A stretch of DNA of 64,000 nt, taken from the NCBI GenBank assembly GCA_003167255.1, contig PMTR01000111.1:42968-106967 (forward strand). The letters run 5' to 3'. This DNA comes from Bryobacterales bacterium. GTDB taxonomy: Bacteria > Acidobacteriota > Terriglobia > Bryobacterales > Bryobacteraceae. The notes under the pieces were generated by a model. It did not search any database and was not told where the DNA came from. It saw nothing but the letters and a program-made list of their open reading frames with translations. Made by a program: the position numbers and the translations under genes. Shown here in pieces: positions 1 through 7,955 of the stretch. Numbering within the stretch: the first letter of the stretch is position 1; every line of letters begins with the position of its first letter.

Positions 1-1
1 C

Positions 2-21
2 CGCCGGGCTTCTGCCCGGCG
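2..21. repeat. Perfect 8-bp-stem hairpin at left edge
   Basis: Bases 2-9 (CGCCGGGC) pair perfectly with 14-21 across a TTCT loop. It could be the terminator stem of a gene lying to the left or one of the many short palindromes of this genome. No T-run follows, so a palindromic repeat is preferred. Confidence 0.5.
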
Positions 22-470
22 TCCCCGCCACAACCCGCAGAATGCCAGCTAACAAGAAGAGACTCCCTGAAATTTGTTTTGTCGGCGTTCACCGCCCTTG
101 ATCGGCGGCTCAATATGCCTTTTTTCGGTCTTTTTCAGTTTCCTCTAAGAAGCCGGCGGGAGGCTGAAATTCTGGCCCCACGGATGGCTGCCCCAGCACC
201 ACCGCCACCGTTTTTCCGTTCACAAAAATCTCAACCTAATTTCCCCTCATATCACTCACTTACAATTTCGAATTTCAGACTCCATCCCTCTGGCCCGCTA
301 TCGTGGGATCGCATGAGAGTCTCTTACCACAACCAAATTGGCTTTGTTCCTTTCCAGCAGCTAACTCCCCGCCGCAACCCAAAGAAGAATCGCCAGTTAC
401 AGAGAATTGGCTTCGTTTCGTCAAACCGCAACTGTGGGACAGACCTCCTGGCCTGGCCAGGAGGCCTGTC
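22..470. other. Gene-poor left end
   Basis: No convincing gene is seen here. A 180-codon open frame (79-621, plus) crosses the stretch, but its product has no recognisable domain and its second half is antisense to the aminotransferase gene. Around 120-420 the composition is less GC-rich than elsewhere. Bases 438-470 hold a hairpin of the dispersed GACAGGCC type, directly after the aminotransferase stop on the other strand, where it could serve as a 3' end. Confidence 0.5.
438..470. repeat. Dispersed palindrome, GACAG..CTGTC type
   Basis: GACAG and CTGTC flank an inner CCTCCTGGC / GCCAGGAGG stem. Two relatives of the same design (GACAGGCC-AGGA-GGCCTGTC and GACAGGCG-TCCT-CGCCTGTC) lie at 54566-54585 and 54622-54641, so this is a genome-wide short repeat, not a gene-specific structure. 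Confidence 0.6.
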
Positions 471-1655
471 CTACATGGCGTTCATTAAGGCCTCGGCCAC
501 GCGATCGACATCCCGCTCGCGCATGTCGGGGAAGTGCGGCACGCCGAGGACGGACGCGCCGAGTTCTTCGGTGACGGGTAGCGGGCCGCGGGGGCAATCG
601 GCGAAGGCCGGCTGCACGTGACATCCCTGGCCCCACCAAGCTCGTGTATCGATCGCGCGCTTCCTCAGGTGGCGTGAGACTCGCTCCGAGGCGCCTCGCG
701 GCAGGATTATGCTCGTGGTGCTGGTGGCCCAGCCATCGCCGTAGCCGGGCTGCAGGCTGACTCCTGCCAGCCGCGCGATGGTCTGGCGGTACCACCCGGC
801 AATGCGAAGGTGCAGCGCCCGCGTGGCGGGCCACGCGTCCAGCGAGGCCAGCGCCGCGGCGGCGTGGTACTCGCTCATCTTGGCGTTCAGCGCCGGCAGC
901 ATGGCGCTGCGCGTGGCGAGAAACCCGAAATTGCAACAGGCCACCAGGCGCAACCGCAGCTCCGGATCGGCGGTGGCTACGAAGCCGCCTTCGCCGGCAC
1001 CCAGAATCTTGGTGGCGTGCAGGCTCACCACCTGGGGAATGGGGGCGGCGCCGGCGGTATCGAAGGCGGCGGCGGCGTCCACCACCACCGGAATGCCGGT
1101 CTGTTTTTCCAAGTCCCGCCACGGCGCGATCTCGAGCGGCGCGCCGAAAGGAGAGACTACGATCACCGCTCCCACTTTTCCCGCGAGGCGTTTCATTGTC
1201 TCGCGCACGGCGGCGGGGTCGAGCGCCCAGGTATTTCGCAGGACATCGTGGAACCACGGGATCAATCCGGCGGCGCGCGCCGCGTGAGCCGTGGCGGCGA
1301 AAGTCCACGAGGGCATCAGGCAGAAGGATCCGGCGGGCGCGCGTCGCGCCAACAGCGCGGCGGTGAGGCCCGCTGTGGCATTCGCCGTCGTAACCACCCC
1401 GCCTGCCGTCATGCCGAGACGCCGGGCCAGTTGTTGCTCGAGGCGCGTGACCAGCGGTCCATAGTTGGAATACCAGCGCGCTTCGTCGATGGTTTGGAGA
1501 TAGGGCAGGATTTCCGCGGCGGAAGGTAGCCGTGGGCGCATCACCGGCAGGGGCTCGGGAGTTTCAGCGCGCGCGGCCCGACGTGGCGGCCGCAGGGTTG
1601 CCGCAGGCGGCATTCGGCCGGCCTGCGCCGTCAATGGCAACGGCCGGGAGCTCAT
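471..1655 (-). CDS. DegT/DnrJ/EryC1/StrS-family PLP aminotransferase
   Basis: Predicted cytoplasmic pyridoxal-phosphate sugar aminotransferase or dehydratase of fold type I, 394 residues, a normal family length. Residues 60-66 (WYSNYGP) match the family start signature. Asp193 in VVDAAAAF is the expected cofactor-nitrogen ligand, and Lys216 in SLHATKILG is the expected Schiff-base lysine. Residues 1-45 are Pro/Arg/Ala-rich, so the true start could lie further in. The start codon overlaps the csrA stop as ATGA, so the gene is translationally coupled to fliW-csrA. In this family such enzymes make amino sugars for surface glycans. The link to FliW/CsrA suggests a sugar used for flagellin or envelope glycosylation, which is inference only; the substrate cannot be read from sequence. 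Confidence 0.85.
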   Translation of the reverse strand: MSSRPLPLTAQAGRMPPAATLRPPRRAARAETPEPLPVMRPRLPSAAEILPYLQTIDEARWYSNYGPLVTRLEQQLARRLGMTAGGVVTTANATAGLTAALLARRAPAGSFCLMPSWTFAATAHAARAAGLIPWFHDVLRNTWALDPAAVRETMKRLAGKVGAVIVVSPFGAPLEIAPWRDLEKQTGIPVVVDAAAAFDTAGAAPIPQVVSLHATKILGAGEGGFVATADPELRLRLVACCNFGFLATRSAMLPALNAKMSEYHAAAALASLDAWPATRALHLRIAGWYRQTIARLAGVSLQPGYGDGWATSTTSIILPRGASERVSRHLRKRAIDTRAWWGQGCHVQPAFADCPRGPLPVTEELGASVLGVPHFPDMRERDVDRVAEALMNAM

Positions 1656-1930
1656 GATCGGCGTGGCGCGGGCCGGCCGGCGTGGTCGCGCGCTCCCGCA
1701 GCGGTCCTCTGAAAATGCTCCATCAGCGAGGACCAGACTGCCACCTGCGGCGCTTTGGCCGCCGCCAGGTTCTCTTCCTTCACCAATTTGATTTCGCGCA
1801 TCACTACCGGCATTTCACGCGGCGCGCGGATTCCTACTTTGACGCGCGAGCCGTTGATGCCGGCAATCACGATTTCGATGTCGTCGCCAATGCGGATGGT
1901 TTCACCCTGACGGCGCGACATCATGAGCAT
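1652..1930 (-). CDS. csrA: CsrA, translational regulator
   Basis: RNA-binding post-transcriptional regulator that, in the known family, binds GGA-containing leaders and controls motility and carbon storage. The core MLMMSRRQGETIRIGDDIEI is diagnostic, followed by RVKVGIRAPREMPV, a short helix, and a C-terminal tail of about 30 residues (92 residues in total, against roughly 60-75 in typical CsrA). ATG at 1930 was chosen because the CsrA domain begins exactly there and an AGAGG element sits just upstream inside fliW. Upstream codons in this frame are only a shadow of fliW. The gene overlaps fliW by 10 bp and the aminotransferase by 4 bp. FliW is the known protein antagonist of CsrA, so the pair probably forms the usual partner switch. 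Confidence 0.93.
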   Translation of the reverse strand: MLMMSRRQGETIRIGDDIEIVIAGINGSRVKVGIRAPREMPVVMREIKLVKEENLAAAKAPQVAVWSSLMEHFQRTAAGARDHAGRPAPRRS

Positions 1931-2379
1931 ACCGTGGCCTCTTCGGGCAACAGCGCGTGCTGGTGCGAGTAGTCCGATTCCGGAGCCACTGCCTGCACCG
2001 CTTTGCGGTTGGCCAGGTTGACCACCAGCGGCGCCAGCAGATTGGCTGTGGGCCCGCTTTCCCGGACGGCCAGCACCGCCAGGCACAGCACGTCATGGCC
2101 GATACGCGGCTGGCGTTCCGCGGGCAAATCCACCAGAGCCAGATCCTCCGGTATCACCTGCAAGTGGTAGTCCGGATCCACCGACTGCACCGGCATGGTG
2201 GTGAAGCACAGCGAGGCTTGTTCCAGGCTCTGCACGAACACCAGGGGTGCAGTTTGCGGAATCTGTACTAAGACAAACCGCCGGCACTCTTCAAATCCGG
2301 GCAGACCCCGGGGGAATTCGAGAACCGACTCCTGCTCGAAGGCAATAGGTCCGAAGTTTGTGGTTTCTAATACGGGCAT
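1921..2379 (-). CDS. fliW: FliW, flagellar assembly factor and CsrA antagonist
   Basis: FliW binds flagellin and, when free, sequesters CsrA, so flagellin export is coupled to flagellin translation. Seen here: ETTNFGPIAF at the start, then LEFPRGLPGFEE and the hydrophobic FVLVQ strand typical of the family, about 152 residues, full length. ATG at 2379 fits the family start best; GTG at 2388 would add three residues. It is first in a minus-strand operon with csrA and a DegT aminotransferase. No flagellin gene lies in this window. The upstream 280 bp toward the divergent galT contains palindromic repeats and presumably both promoters. Confidence 0.93.
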   Translation of the reverse strand: MPVLETTNFGPIAFEQESVLEFPRGLPGFEECRRFVLVQIPQTAPLVFVQSLEQASLCFTTMPVQSVDPDYHLQVIPEDLALVDLPAERQPRIGHDVLCLAVLAVRESGPTANLLAPLVVNLANRKAVQAVAPESDYSHQHALLPEEATVCS

Positions 2380-2465
2380 TCCGGTCACTCTGACTAGTGA
2401 TCGGCTGACACGGCAAAAACTTTAACGCCTCCGCGCGGCGGCGAGCGACCAAGGCGTTATCTTTC

Positions 2466-2546
2466 GCCCCTACCGGGGCTGGGCGATTCTGCGCCAGGTT
2501 CCCATCGCTGACGCGATGGGCCATTTTCTGGCGCCCCTGCCGGGGC
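2466..2546. repeat. Three nested short palindromes between fliW and galT
   Basis: GCCCCTACCGGGGC (2466-2479), CCCATCGC-TGAC-GCGATGGG (2501-2520) and GCCCCTGCCGGGGC (2533-2546) are three hairpins in a row. The outer two are near-identical, so the block is a composite palindromic element lying in the divergent fliW/galT promoter region. Confidence 0.6.
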
Positions 2547-2671
2547 TTAGCACAGCAGTGCGAAAGTTAAATGCCACAAAAAAGAAAACAGCATAGGGCC
2601 AACTCTCATGTCCGGTACCCATTGTAAACGCGGGGCCGCGGGCGGGTTTCCATTCGCTACCATGAGAGTGC

Positions 2672-3688
2672 ATGTTCGATTGGAAACAGGATCCGCACAG
2701 ACGCTTTAACCCGCTGATACGCGAATGGGTGCTGGTATCGCCGCAGCGGACGGCGCGGCCATGGCAAGGGCAGATGGAGGAAGCGGCAGCCGGCACGGAG
2801 CCGGACTACGATCCGCAATGCTACCTTTGCCCGGGGAATGCGCGGGCGGGCGGCGCGCGGAATCCAGAGTACACTTCGACATTTGTCTTCGATAACGATT
2901 TCGCCGCGCTCAAGCCCGATACGGCGCTGGCGCGGTTCGAACAGGACGGGCTGCTGGTGGCGGAATCGGAGCCGGGGATTTGCCGGGTGGTCTGTTTTTC
3001 GCCGCGCCATAACCTGACGATGGCCAACATGGAGCCGGCGGATCTGCGGCGCGTGGTGGATGTGTGGGTGGAGCAGTATGGCGAGCTGGGCGCGCAGCCG
3101 CTCATCAACTCCGTGCAGATCTTCGAGAATCGGGGCGCGATGATGGGGGCGAGCAATCCGCATCCGCATTGCCAGATCTGGTCGAATCACGCGGTGCCGA
3201 ACGAGGTGGCTAAAGAGACGGCGGCGCAACAGGCCTGGCTGGGCCAGCGGGGCGGCTGCCTGCTGTGCGACTACGCGAAGCTGGAGCGGGCTGGTGGCGA
3301 GCGCGTGGTGGAAGAGAACGACAGTTTCCTGGCGGTGGTACCGTTCTGGGCGGTGTGGCCGTTCGAAACGATGGTGATTGCGAAGCGCCACGCGAGCGGC
3401 ATCGATGGGTTTACGGACGTGGAGCGCGACGGCTTGGTGGATATTCTGAAGCGCACGACGTCGCGATACGACCGGCTGTTCCACGTTTCGTTTCCTTACT
3501 CGATGGGGATTCACCAGCGGCCCACGGATGGCGGCGCGCACACCGAATGGCACGTGCACGCGCATTTCTATCCGCCGCTGCTGCGTTCGGCGACGGTGCG
3601 AAAGTTCCTGGTGGGCTACGAAATGCTGGCGACGCCGCAGCGCGACATCACGCCGGAAGCGGCGGCGGAGCGACTGCGGACGGTTTAG
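2672..3688 (+). CDS. galT: Galactose-1-phosphate uridylyltransferase
   Basis: Leloir-pathway enzyme exchanging UMP between UDP-glucose and galactose-1-phosphate in the cytoplasm. The 338-residue product is full length for the family. Cys50 and Cys53 (CYLCPGN) are the expected zinc ligands. The HIT-like active site is [10 protein letters not shown], with the nucleophilic His166 in the HPH triad. The C-terminal [13 protein letters not shown] block is also typical. ATG at 2672 lies just before the conserved [15 protein letters not shown] start. It is divergent from fliW. No galK or galE is adjacent, so the rest of the pathway must be elsewhere. Confidence 0.93.
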   Translation: MFDWKQDPHRRFNPLIREWVLVSPQRTARPWQGQMEEAAAGTEPDYDPQCYLCPGNARAGGARNPEYTSTFVFDNDFAALKPDTALARFEQDGLLVAESEPGICRVVCFSPRHNLTMANMEPADLRRVVDVWVEQYGELGAQPLINSVQIFENRGAMMGASNPHPHCQIWSNHAVPNEVAKETAAQQAWLGQRGGCLLCDYAKLERAGGERVVEENDSFLAVVPFWAVWPFETMVIAKRHASGIDGFTDVERDGLVDILKRTTSRYDRLFHVSFPYSMGIHQRPTDGGAHTEWHVHAHFYPPLLRSATVRKFLVGYEMLATPQRDITPEAAAERLRTV

Positions 3689-3719
3689 CCGGTCCGGTGA
3701 CGCGTTTTCGGGAGGTAGC

Positions 3720-3779
3720 ATGGCGAACTCCGCTGCTTTCCCGCCACGATTGTGGCGAGAATTTGAGAAGATTTATTAG
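3720..3779 (+). CDS. Possible 19-residue ORF behind galT
   Basis: A 19-codon frame starts at ATG 3720 behind a textbook GGGAGG ribosome site, 31 bp after galT. Its product contains FPPRLWREFEKIY. Half of it is encoded by the palindrome at 3742-3757, so it may be a by-product of the repeat and not a gene. No function is suggested. Confidence 0.2.
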   Translation: MANSAAFPPRLWREFEKIY

Positions 3780-3821
3780 AAACAAAAGACTTATTTGAAA
3801 AACCCCGCCACAATCGTGGCG
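3742..3821. repeat. Inverted pair of 16-bp palindromes (REP/BIME-like)
   Basis: CGCCACGATTGTGGCG at 3742-3757 and its exact reverse complement at 3806-3821 flank about 48 bp of AT-rich sequence. Each copy is itself nearly palindromic. This is the arrangement of a paired REP-like or small MITE-like element. Confidence 0.6.
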
Positions 3822-4072
3822 AGTTACTACAGGGATCGAAGAAACGCGGGCGAGCATTGGGGGAATGGAGAGTGGGCTGCCCGCGCGACTCTCACCCGCC
3901 TTCAGGGTAGCAGGCGCCTGGGCCAAGTAATATCCGGGAAGTAATTGATTCTGAGGGAGAAAAAGATTGAACTGGGTGGCGGTGGGCGAAATATTTTCGA
4001 GATCTGCCGGTCTCTGGATCTTGATTGCTCCCGGTTGCCCCGCGCTATCTTAGGGAATAGCGCCGGAACCCG

Positions 4073-6130
4073 ATGGCCATGCACAACTTCACGATTTCGG
4101 ACCTGCTCGGGAGCCTTACCGCCTTCGGCCTGTTTCCGCTCTTCGTGTTGGTACCGGGCTACGCGGCCGGGTGGCTGCTCAATCTGTTCGCCTTCCGCTC
4201 TCGCACACCCGCTTTTCGCCTCGCGCTGAGCATCCCGCTCTCTATTTCCATCTGCCCGATTCTGACGTACCTGCTGGCCCACTTTCTCTCCATGGGCGCC
4301 GTGTGGATGCTGTTCGGCGCATCGTGGCTGTACGTGGCGGTTCTGGCCGGGTCCGGGTTACGCCGAGCGGCCCGCCCCCGCATTTCTGCGCTGATCCTGG
4401 CACTGGCTTGCGGCTGGACCGGGCTGGCCCTGCTTTCGCTGGTCGACCTGCAACTGGGCAACCGGCTCTACTATTCCGTCATCGGCTTGGACTATTCGGT
4501 CCGTACGGCGATGATTCACTCGCTGGCCACCACGGGGATGCCGCCCGAAAGCCCCTTTTTCTTCCCTGGCTCACCCGTGACTCTGCGCTACCACTACTTC
4601 TGGTTGATCTTATGCAGCCTGGTGAACCGCCTGGGAGGTAGCGCGGTGAGCGCGCGCCAGGCGCTGATCGCGGGGACGCCCTGGGCCGGCATGGGCCTGA
4701 TGGCTCTCATCGCCCTCTACCTGCGGCTTTTCTCCGCGCAAGGCGCGGCGCGACTGCGGCGCCGCACAGCCATCGGCATCGCGCTGCTGGGAGTGACGGG
4801 CCTGGATATTGTGCCCACCCTGATGCTTGTCCTGCTCTACGCGAGCCGCCTGACCAGCATGGTTTTCCCGAGCCTGGAATGGTGGAACGAACAGGTGGAT
4901 GGATGGGTTTATACCATGCTCTGGGAGCCCCATCATCTGTGCGGCCTGATTGCCTGCCTCACGGGTTTCCTGGTGGTGTGGCAGGCGCCGTCGGAGCCCG
5001 GCAAGGGTGGTGTCCTGAAGAACGGGCTGGTCGCCGGATTGGCTTTGGCCACCGCGGTTGGCGCCTCGATCCACGTGGTCTTTGTATTCGCGATCTTCCT
5101 GTTAGTCTGGACTGCCATCACCATATGGAAGAAGTGGCGCAAGGATACCGTGGCGCTCATCATTGCCGGTGCGGCCAGCGCGCTGCTCTCGATTCCGTAC
5201 CTCCGCAGCCTGGCGGGGCCTGCTTCCGGTGGACCACCGGTGGTATTCGCCGTGCGGAGCTTCATGATTCCCGAGTTCTTCATGCGAGCGTTCGGGCTTC
5301 GCGAGGCCTGGCAGATAGCGATTGGGGACCTGGTACTGCTGCCGCTGAACTATTTCCTGGAGCTGGGCCTGTTTTTTGTGGTCGGCTGGTGGCAATGGAA
5401 ATCGTGGAAGGCGAAACCGGGCGGGCTGGGCCGGCGGGAATTCGCCGGCGGGGCCATGGCCGCCGTCAGCGTGCTGACGTGCACGTTTTTCCGTTCCAGC
5501 CTGATCGGTAACAACGATCTGGGATGGCGCGGCTTCCTCATCGCTCAGTTCGTGCTGCTGCTGTGGGCGGCCGATCTGCTGGCCGAGTGGCCCCGGCTTA
5601 CACGCAAGGTTCTGCTTGCATGTCTGATCGGCCTGGGAGCGGCCGGGACTCTGTACGACGTCTCGATCCTGCGCTTCTACGCCGTACTCTCGGACGGTGG
5701 CTCCGTCCCCCTGCTCTCCTGGATGGCCACCGACCGCCAACTCGGGCGGCGCACTTACGCCGTTCGGGAAGCCTACGAATGGGTGGGCCGCCGGACGCGG
5801 CCCACGGCGGTGGTGCAGTTCAATCCCAAGGTTGTGCAGGATACGGCGGCCTGGCTCTATGCGGATCGCCGGTCCATTGCGGCGGGTCCGGATTGCATCT
5901 GCACCTTCGGCGGCGATTCACGCCTCTGCGCTCCCATCCTGGCGAGCATCGAGGAACTCTATTCCTCCGAGGCGGACCTCAAGACCTTTCACCAGGTCTG
6001 CAACAAGCTGCCCATCGACATCCTGGTGGCGAAGGATACGGACCCCGCGTGGCGAAACCCGCACGGTTGGGTATGGGAGAGCCAGCCGGTCTTCGCTAAC
6101 GACTACGTCCGGCTGTTCCAGTGCCGATGA
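4073..6130 (+). CDS. Large polytopic membrane protein, GT-C-like, function unknown
   Basis: The 685-residue product starts with hydrophobic segments (from LTAFGLFPLFVLVPGY) and continues with roughly a dozen or more membrane helices up to residue 540. A soluble C-terminal region of about 140 residues follows. A loop between early helices contains SPVTLRYHYFWLILCSL, with the mix of aromatic, charged and His residues seen near active sites of membrane glycosyltransferases of the GT-C fold. No diagnostic DxD or ExD motif was identified, so an enzymatic role is only suggested. Two in-frame ATGs (4073, 4079) are possible starts. The gene is convergent with the exosortase-associated gene, and stop codons lie 20 bp apart. 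Confidence 0.7.
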   Translation: MAMHNFTISDLLGSLTAFGLFPLFVLVPGYAAGWLLNLFAFRSRTPAFRLALSIPLSISICPILTYLLAHFLSMGAVWMLFGASWLYVAVLAGSGLRRAARPRISALILALACGWTGLALLSLVDLQLGNRLYYSVIGLDYSVRTAMIHSLATTGMPPESPFFFPGSPVTLRYHYFWLILCSLVNRLGGSAVSARQALIAGTPWAGMGLMALIALYLRLFSAQGAARLRRRTAIGIALLGVTGLDIVPTLMLVLLYASRLTSMVFPSLEWWNEQVDGWVYTMLWEPHHLCGLIACLTGFLVVWQAPSEPGKGGVLKNGLVAGLALATAVGASIHVVFVFAIFLLVWTAITIWKKWRKDTVALIIAGAASALLSIPYLRSLAGPASGGPPVVFAVRSFMIPEFFMRAFGLREAWQIAIGDLVLLPLNYFLELGLFFVVGWWQWKSWKAKPGGLGRREFAGGAMAAVSVLTCTFFRSSLIGNNDLGWRGFLIAQFVLLLWAADLLAEWPRLTRKVLLACLIGLGAAGTLYDVSILRFYAVLSDGGSVPLLSWMATDRQLGRRTYAVREAYEWVGRRTRPTAVVQFNPKVVQDTAAWLYADRRSIAAGPDCICTFGGDSRLCAPILASIEELYSSEADLKTFHQVCNKLPIDILVAKDTDPAWRNPHGWVWESQPVFANDYVRLFQCR

Positions 6131-6150
6131 GCACCCGGCCGCGGAGCCGG

Positions 6151-6774
6151 CTACGCGGGGTCTGAGGAGAAGATCTGGGCGCGTAAATCGGAATTCAGGG
6201 CCAGGGCGATCAAGAGGGGAGCGGCATAAGGGACCACGTACATATTGAGGTATTCGAAGAAGTTGAGGACGGTGTTGGCGGCGCCGGTGGTGTACGCGAG
6301 ATTGCGGTCGATCATATAGACGGAATAGAGAATAATGCCGCAGACGGAGATGAGGTAGACGAGAGCGGTTCCGGCCAGGAGGATCTTCCAGGTGCGGCGG
6401 CTGAAAGGGGCGGCGAGAGCGGCGGCCCAGAAGAGCGGGAAGACGAGCGAAAACAAGACTGGCACATCGCGCGCGACGGCCAGCTTGAGGGAGGGCAGGC
6501 GGACGGGGCGCACGGCTGGGTCGAACATCTTCTGCGCGGCGTCACTTCTCTGGATGAAGCCGGGGAGCGGCACTTGCAGGAGCCAGTTGCCGGAAAGATC
6601 GCTGGTGGCATGGGCTGTGGAACCGTCGCCGGGTACGAGGTGAAGCGCGAGGCCGGTAGAAACGCGCAACGCGCCGAGCAGGGGATCGAGGAGGAGCATC
6701 CACCAGACGGTGAGCATGACGACGACCAGGAGGGAACCGCGCAGCAGAAAGCGGAGCTGGGGGTTAGCCGGCAT
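6151..6774 (-). CDS. Exosortase H-associated membrane protein
   Basis: 207-residue inner-membrane protein: one N-terminal helix (FLLRGSLLVVVMLTVWWMLL), a periplasmic stretch of about 75 residues, then three or four helices from residue 103 onward. Size, topology and location beside an XrtH-type exosortase match the XrtH-associated membrane protein; its biochemical role is not established in the family. It would normally follow xrtH directly. Here about 520 bp of repeat DNA separates the two, so co-transcription may be weakened or lost. Identification rests mainly on context and topology. Confidence 0.6.
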   Translation of the reverse strand: MPANPQLRFLLRGSLLVVVMLTVWWMLLLDPLLGALRVSTGLALHLVPGDGSTAHATSDLSGNWLLQVPLPGFIQRSDAAQKMFDPAVRPVRLPSLKLAVARDVPVLFSLVFPLFWAAALAAPFSRRTWKILLAGTALVYLISVCGIILYSVYMIDRNLAYTTGAANTVLNFFEYLNMYVVPYAAPLLIALALNSDLRAQIFSSDPA

Positions 6775-6931
6775 TTCTCACCAGCTTTCTGCTGCTGCGC
6801 GCGCCTAGCGACGAAACCTGGCGCGAAAAGCGGGCTAGTATTCCTGTGTTAGAAGAAGGGGGTAGCCGATCCTGGCTGGCGCCGGGTCTCAGACGGCGAT
6901 GGCCGGCTGCGAAAATTAGCAACCCGCGCCA

Positions 6932-6975
6932 AAGAGCCGCCTGAAAGGCGGCTGCGGGCAAGATTGCCCGCCCCA
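6932..6975. repeat. Dispersed repeat, copy 1 of the GCCGCCTGAAGGCGGC element
   Basis: This copy differs by only a few bases from 61921-61967. It consists of a GCCGCCTGAA(A)GGCGGC hairpin followed by GGGCAA-ATTGCCC and GCCCCAC. The presence of the same unit 55 kb away shows that it is a mobile or dispersed repeat. Confidence 0.65.
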
Positions 6976-7042
6976 CAAAGCGGCGGAGCCGCAACCAAAA
7001 TGTCGGCGTTGCGGGCTTGGAAGCCCGCTCCACGAGGGCTGT

Positions 7043-7242
7043 GAAATCTTCGCGTGCTGCGAAGAATTTGAAGAGGTGTAATCCACAGCAGCGGAGCCGC
7101 AACCAAACTATTGAGGGCTGCGTGATGGCCAGCGGGAGCGCGACCAGGGGGTCGCGCGCAGTCCAGGGGGACTGCCCCACAGTCCGCCACGTGAGACAGC
7201 GAAAATCTTCGCAGCGTTCGAAGGAATTGAGCAGGTGTAATA
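7043..7242. repeat. Two diverged direct copies of a 40-bp unit
   Basis: The unit 'GAAATCTTCG...CGAAGAATTTGAAGAGGTGTAAT' at 7043-7082 recurs in altered form at 7202-7242. Both are in the same orientation within the spacer that separates xrtH from its partner gene. Confidence 0.45.
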
Positions 7243-7295
7243 CAAGAGTGGCCACGAGCGGTTCGCCGGTAGCGCCGAATCTTGCGGTCAGTGGG

Positions 7296-7829
7296 TTAGT
7301 GCGCGCCGGCATGGGCGAAGGATCCCGATTTCCGCACGAAGTAGGCCCAGGTCCAGAAGACCACCAGGGTATCGAGCATCATGAGGCTTTCCCACAAGTA
7401 CAGGTGCGCGAAGTCGAACCAACGCTGACTGTACTGGCCGAGGTAGAAGAGGGTGATAAAGCGGACGAGGTTGACGGAGTGGATGGCTAGAGTTCCGGCG
7501 AGCAATCCTTTGCCTTTCTGGGCCCAGGAAGCGGGGAAGGCTAAGATTGCGGCCCACAGGAGGATGGTGACGTTGACGCCGTTGCAGCCGTTAGCCATGC
7601 GGATTGCAAAACGGCTGACGGGGTTTTGCATGAGGTCGGCCAGGGCCACCGCGCGGCCGCCGCAGAGGCGGATGAGGACCGCGGCGAGCGAGACAAGGAC
7701 TCGCGAAAAGCCATCGACGGCGGGCTGGGCGAATGGAGTGAACAGGAGTATGAAGCCGGCCAGGAGGCAGACGGAGAAAAGGATCAGGAAGCGGTACATG
7801 CGCGCGGGCGTGGGGCCGGGGTTGGGCAT
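7296..7829 (-). CDS. xrtH: Exosortase H (XrtH-type)
   Basis: Membrane cysteine protease/transpeptidase that, in the known family, cleaves and sorts proteins carrying C-terminal anchors at the inner membrane (XrtH is associated with IPTL-CTERM type signals). The 177 residues carry several helices. The catalytic set is visible: Cys in MANGCNGVN, Arg in HSVNLVRFITLF, and His in WFDFAHLYLWES. Length is typical for XrtH. It is divergent from the histidine kinase gene. No protein with an obvious anchor signal was recognised in this window, so its substrates must lie elsewhere. Confidence 0.85.
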   Translation of the reverse strand: MPNPGPTPARMYRFLILFSVCLLAGFILLFTPFAQPAVDGFSRVLVSLAAVLIRLCGGRAVALADLMQNPVSRFAIRMANGCNGVNVTILLWAAILAFPASWAQKGKGLLAGTLAIHSVNLVRFITLFYLGQYSQRWFDFAHLYLWESLMMLDTLVVFWTWAYFVRKSGSFAHAGAH

Positions 7830-7883
7830 TCAGGATCTCTGTTATTTTCTCATTATTCGGGGGGCGGCGTCACATCTTGGCTG

Positions 7884-7903
7884 GGCAGGCGGCACCGCCT
7901 GCC
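7884..7903. repeat. Short perfect palindrome upstream of the histidine kinase
   Basis: GGCAGGCGG and CCGCCTGCC pair around a 2-base loop, in the 126-bp divergent promoter region between xrtH and the kinase gene. It is probably another dispersed palindrome, not an operator. Confidence 0.5.
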
Positions 7904-7955
7904 CCACCTTGGGCGTGCCGCACGCTACAATTATTTCGGACTATAAGCACCGAAT

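Larger units (their letters stand above)
3689..4072. other. Intergenic stretch with a paired inverted repeat
   Basis: Between galT and the membrane-protein gene. The AT-rich middle (3765-3800) is flanked by a 16-bp palindrome at 3742-3757 and its exact inverted copy at 3806-3821. The first palindrome lies inside a tiny open frame with a strong ribosome site. The remainder to 4072 holds no gene that I can support. Confidence 0.6.
6775..7295. other. Repeat-derived spacer between the two exosortase genes
   Basis: The 521 bp hold no plausible gene; the long minus-strand frame across it gives low-complexity product from repeats. Contents: 6932-6975, a copy of the 'GAGCCGCCTGAA...GCCCGCCCCAC' element also seen at 61921-61967; two 'GCGGAGCCGCAACCAAA' copies near 6981 and 7091; and two diverged copies of a segment containing 'TCTTCG...GAGGTGTAAT' at about 7043-7082 and 7202-7242. 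Confidence 0.6.

Noticed and set aside
79-621. 180-codon ORF at the left edge
   Set aside because: No domain, mixed composition, and its second half is antisense to the aminotransferase gene.
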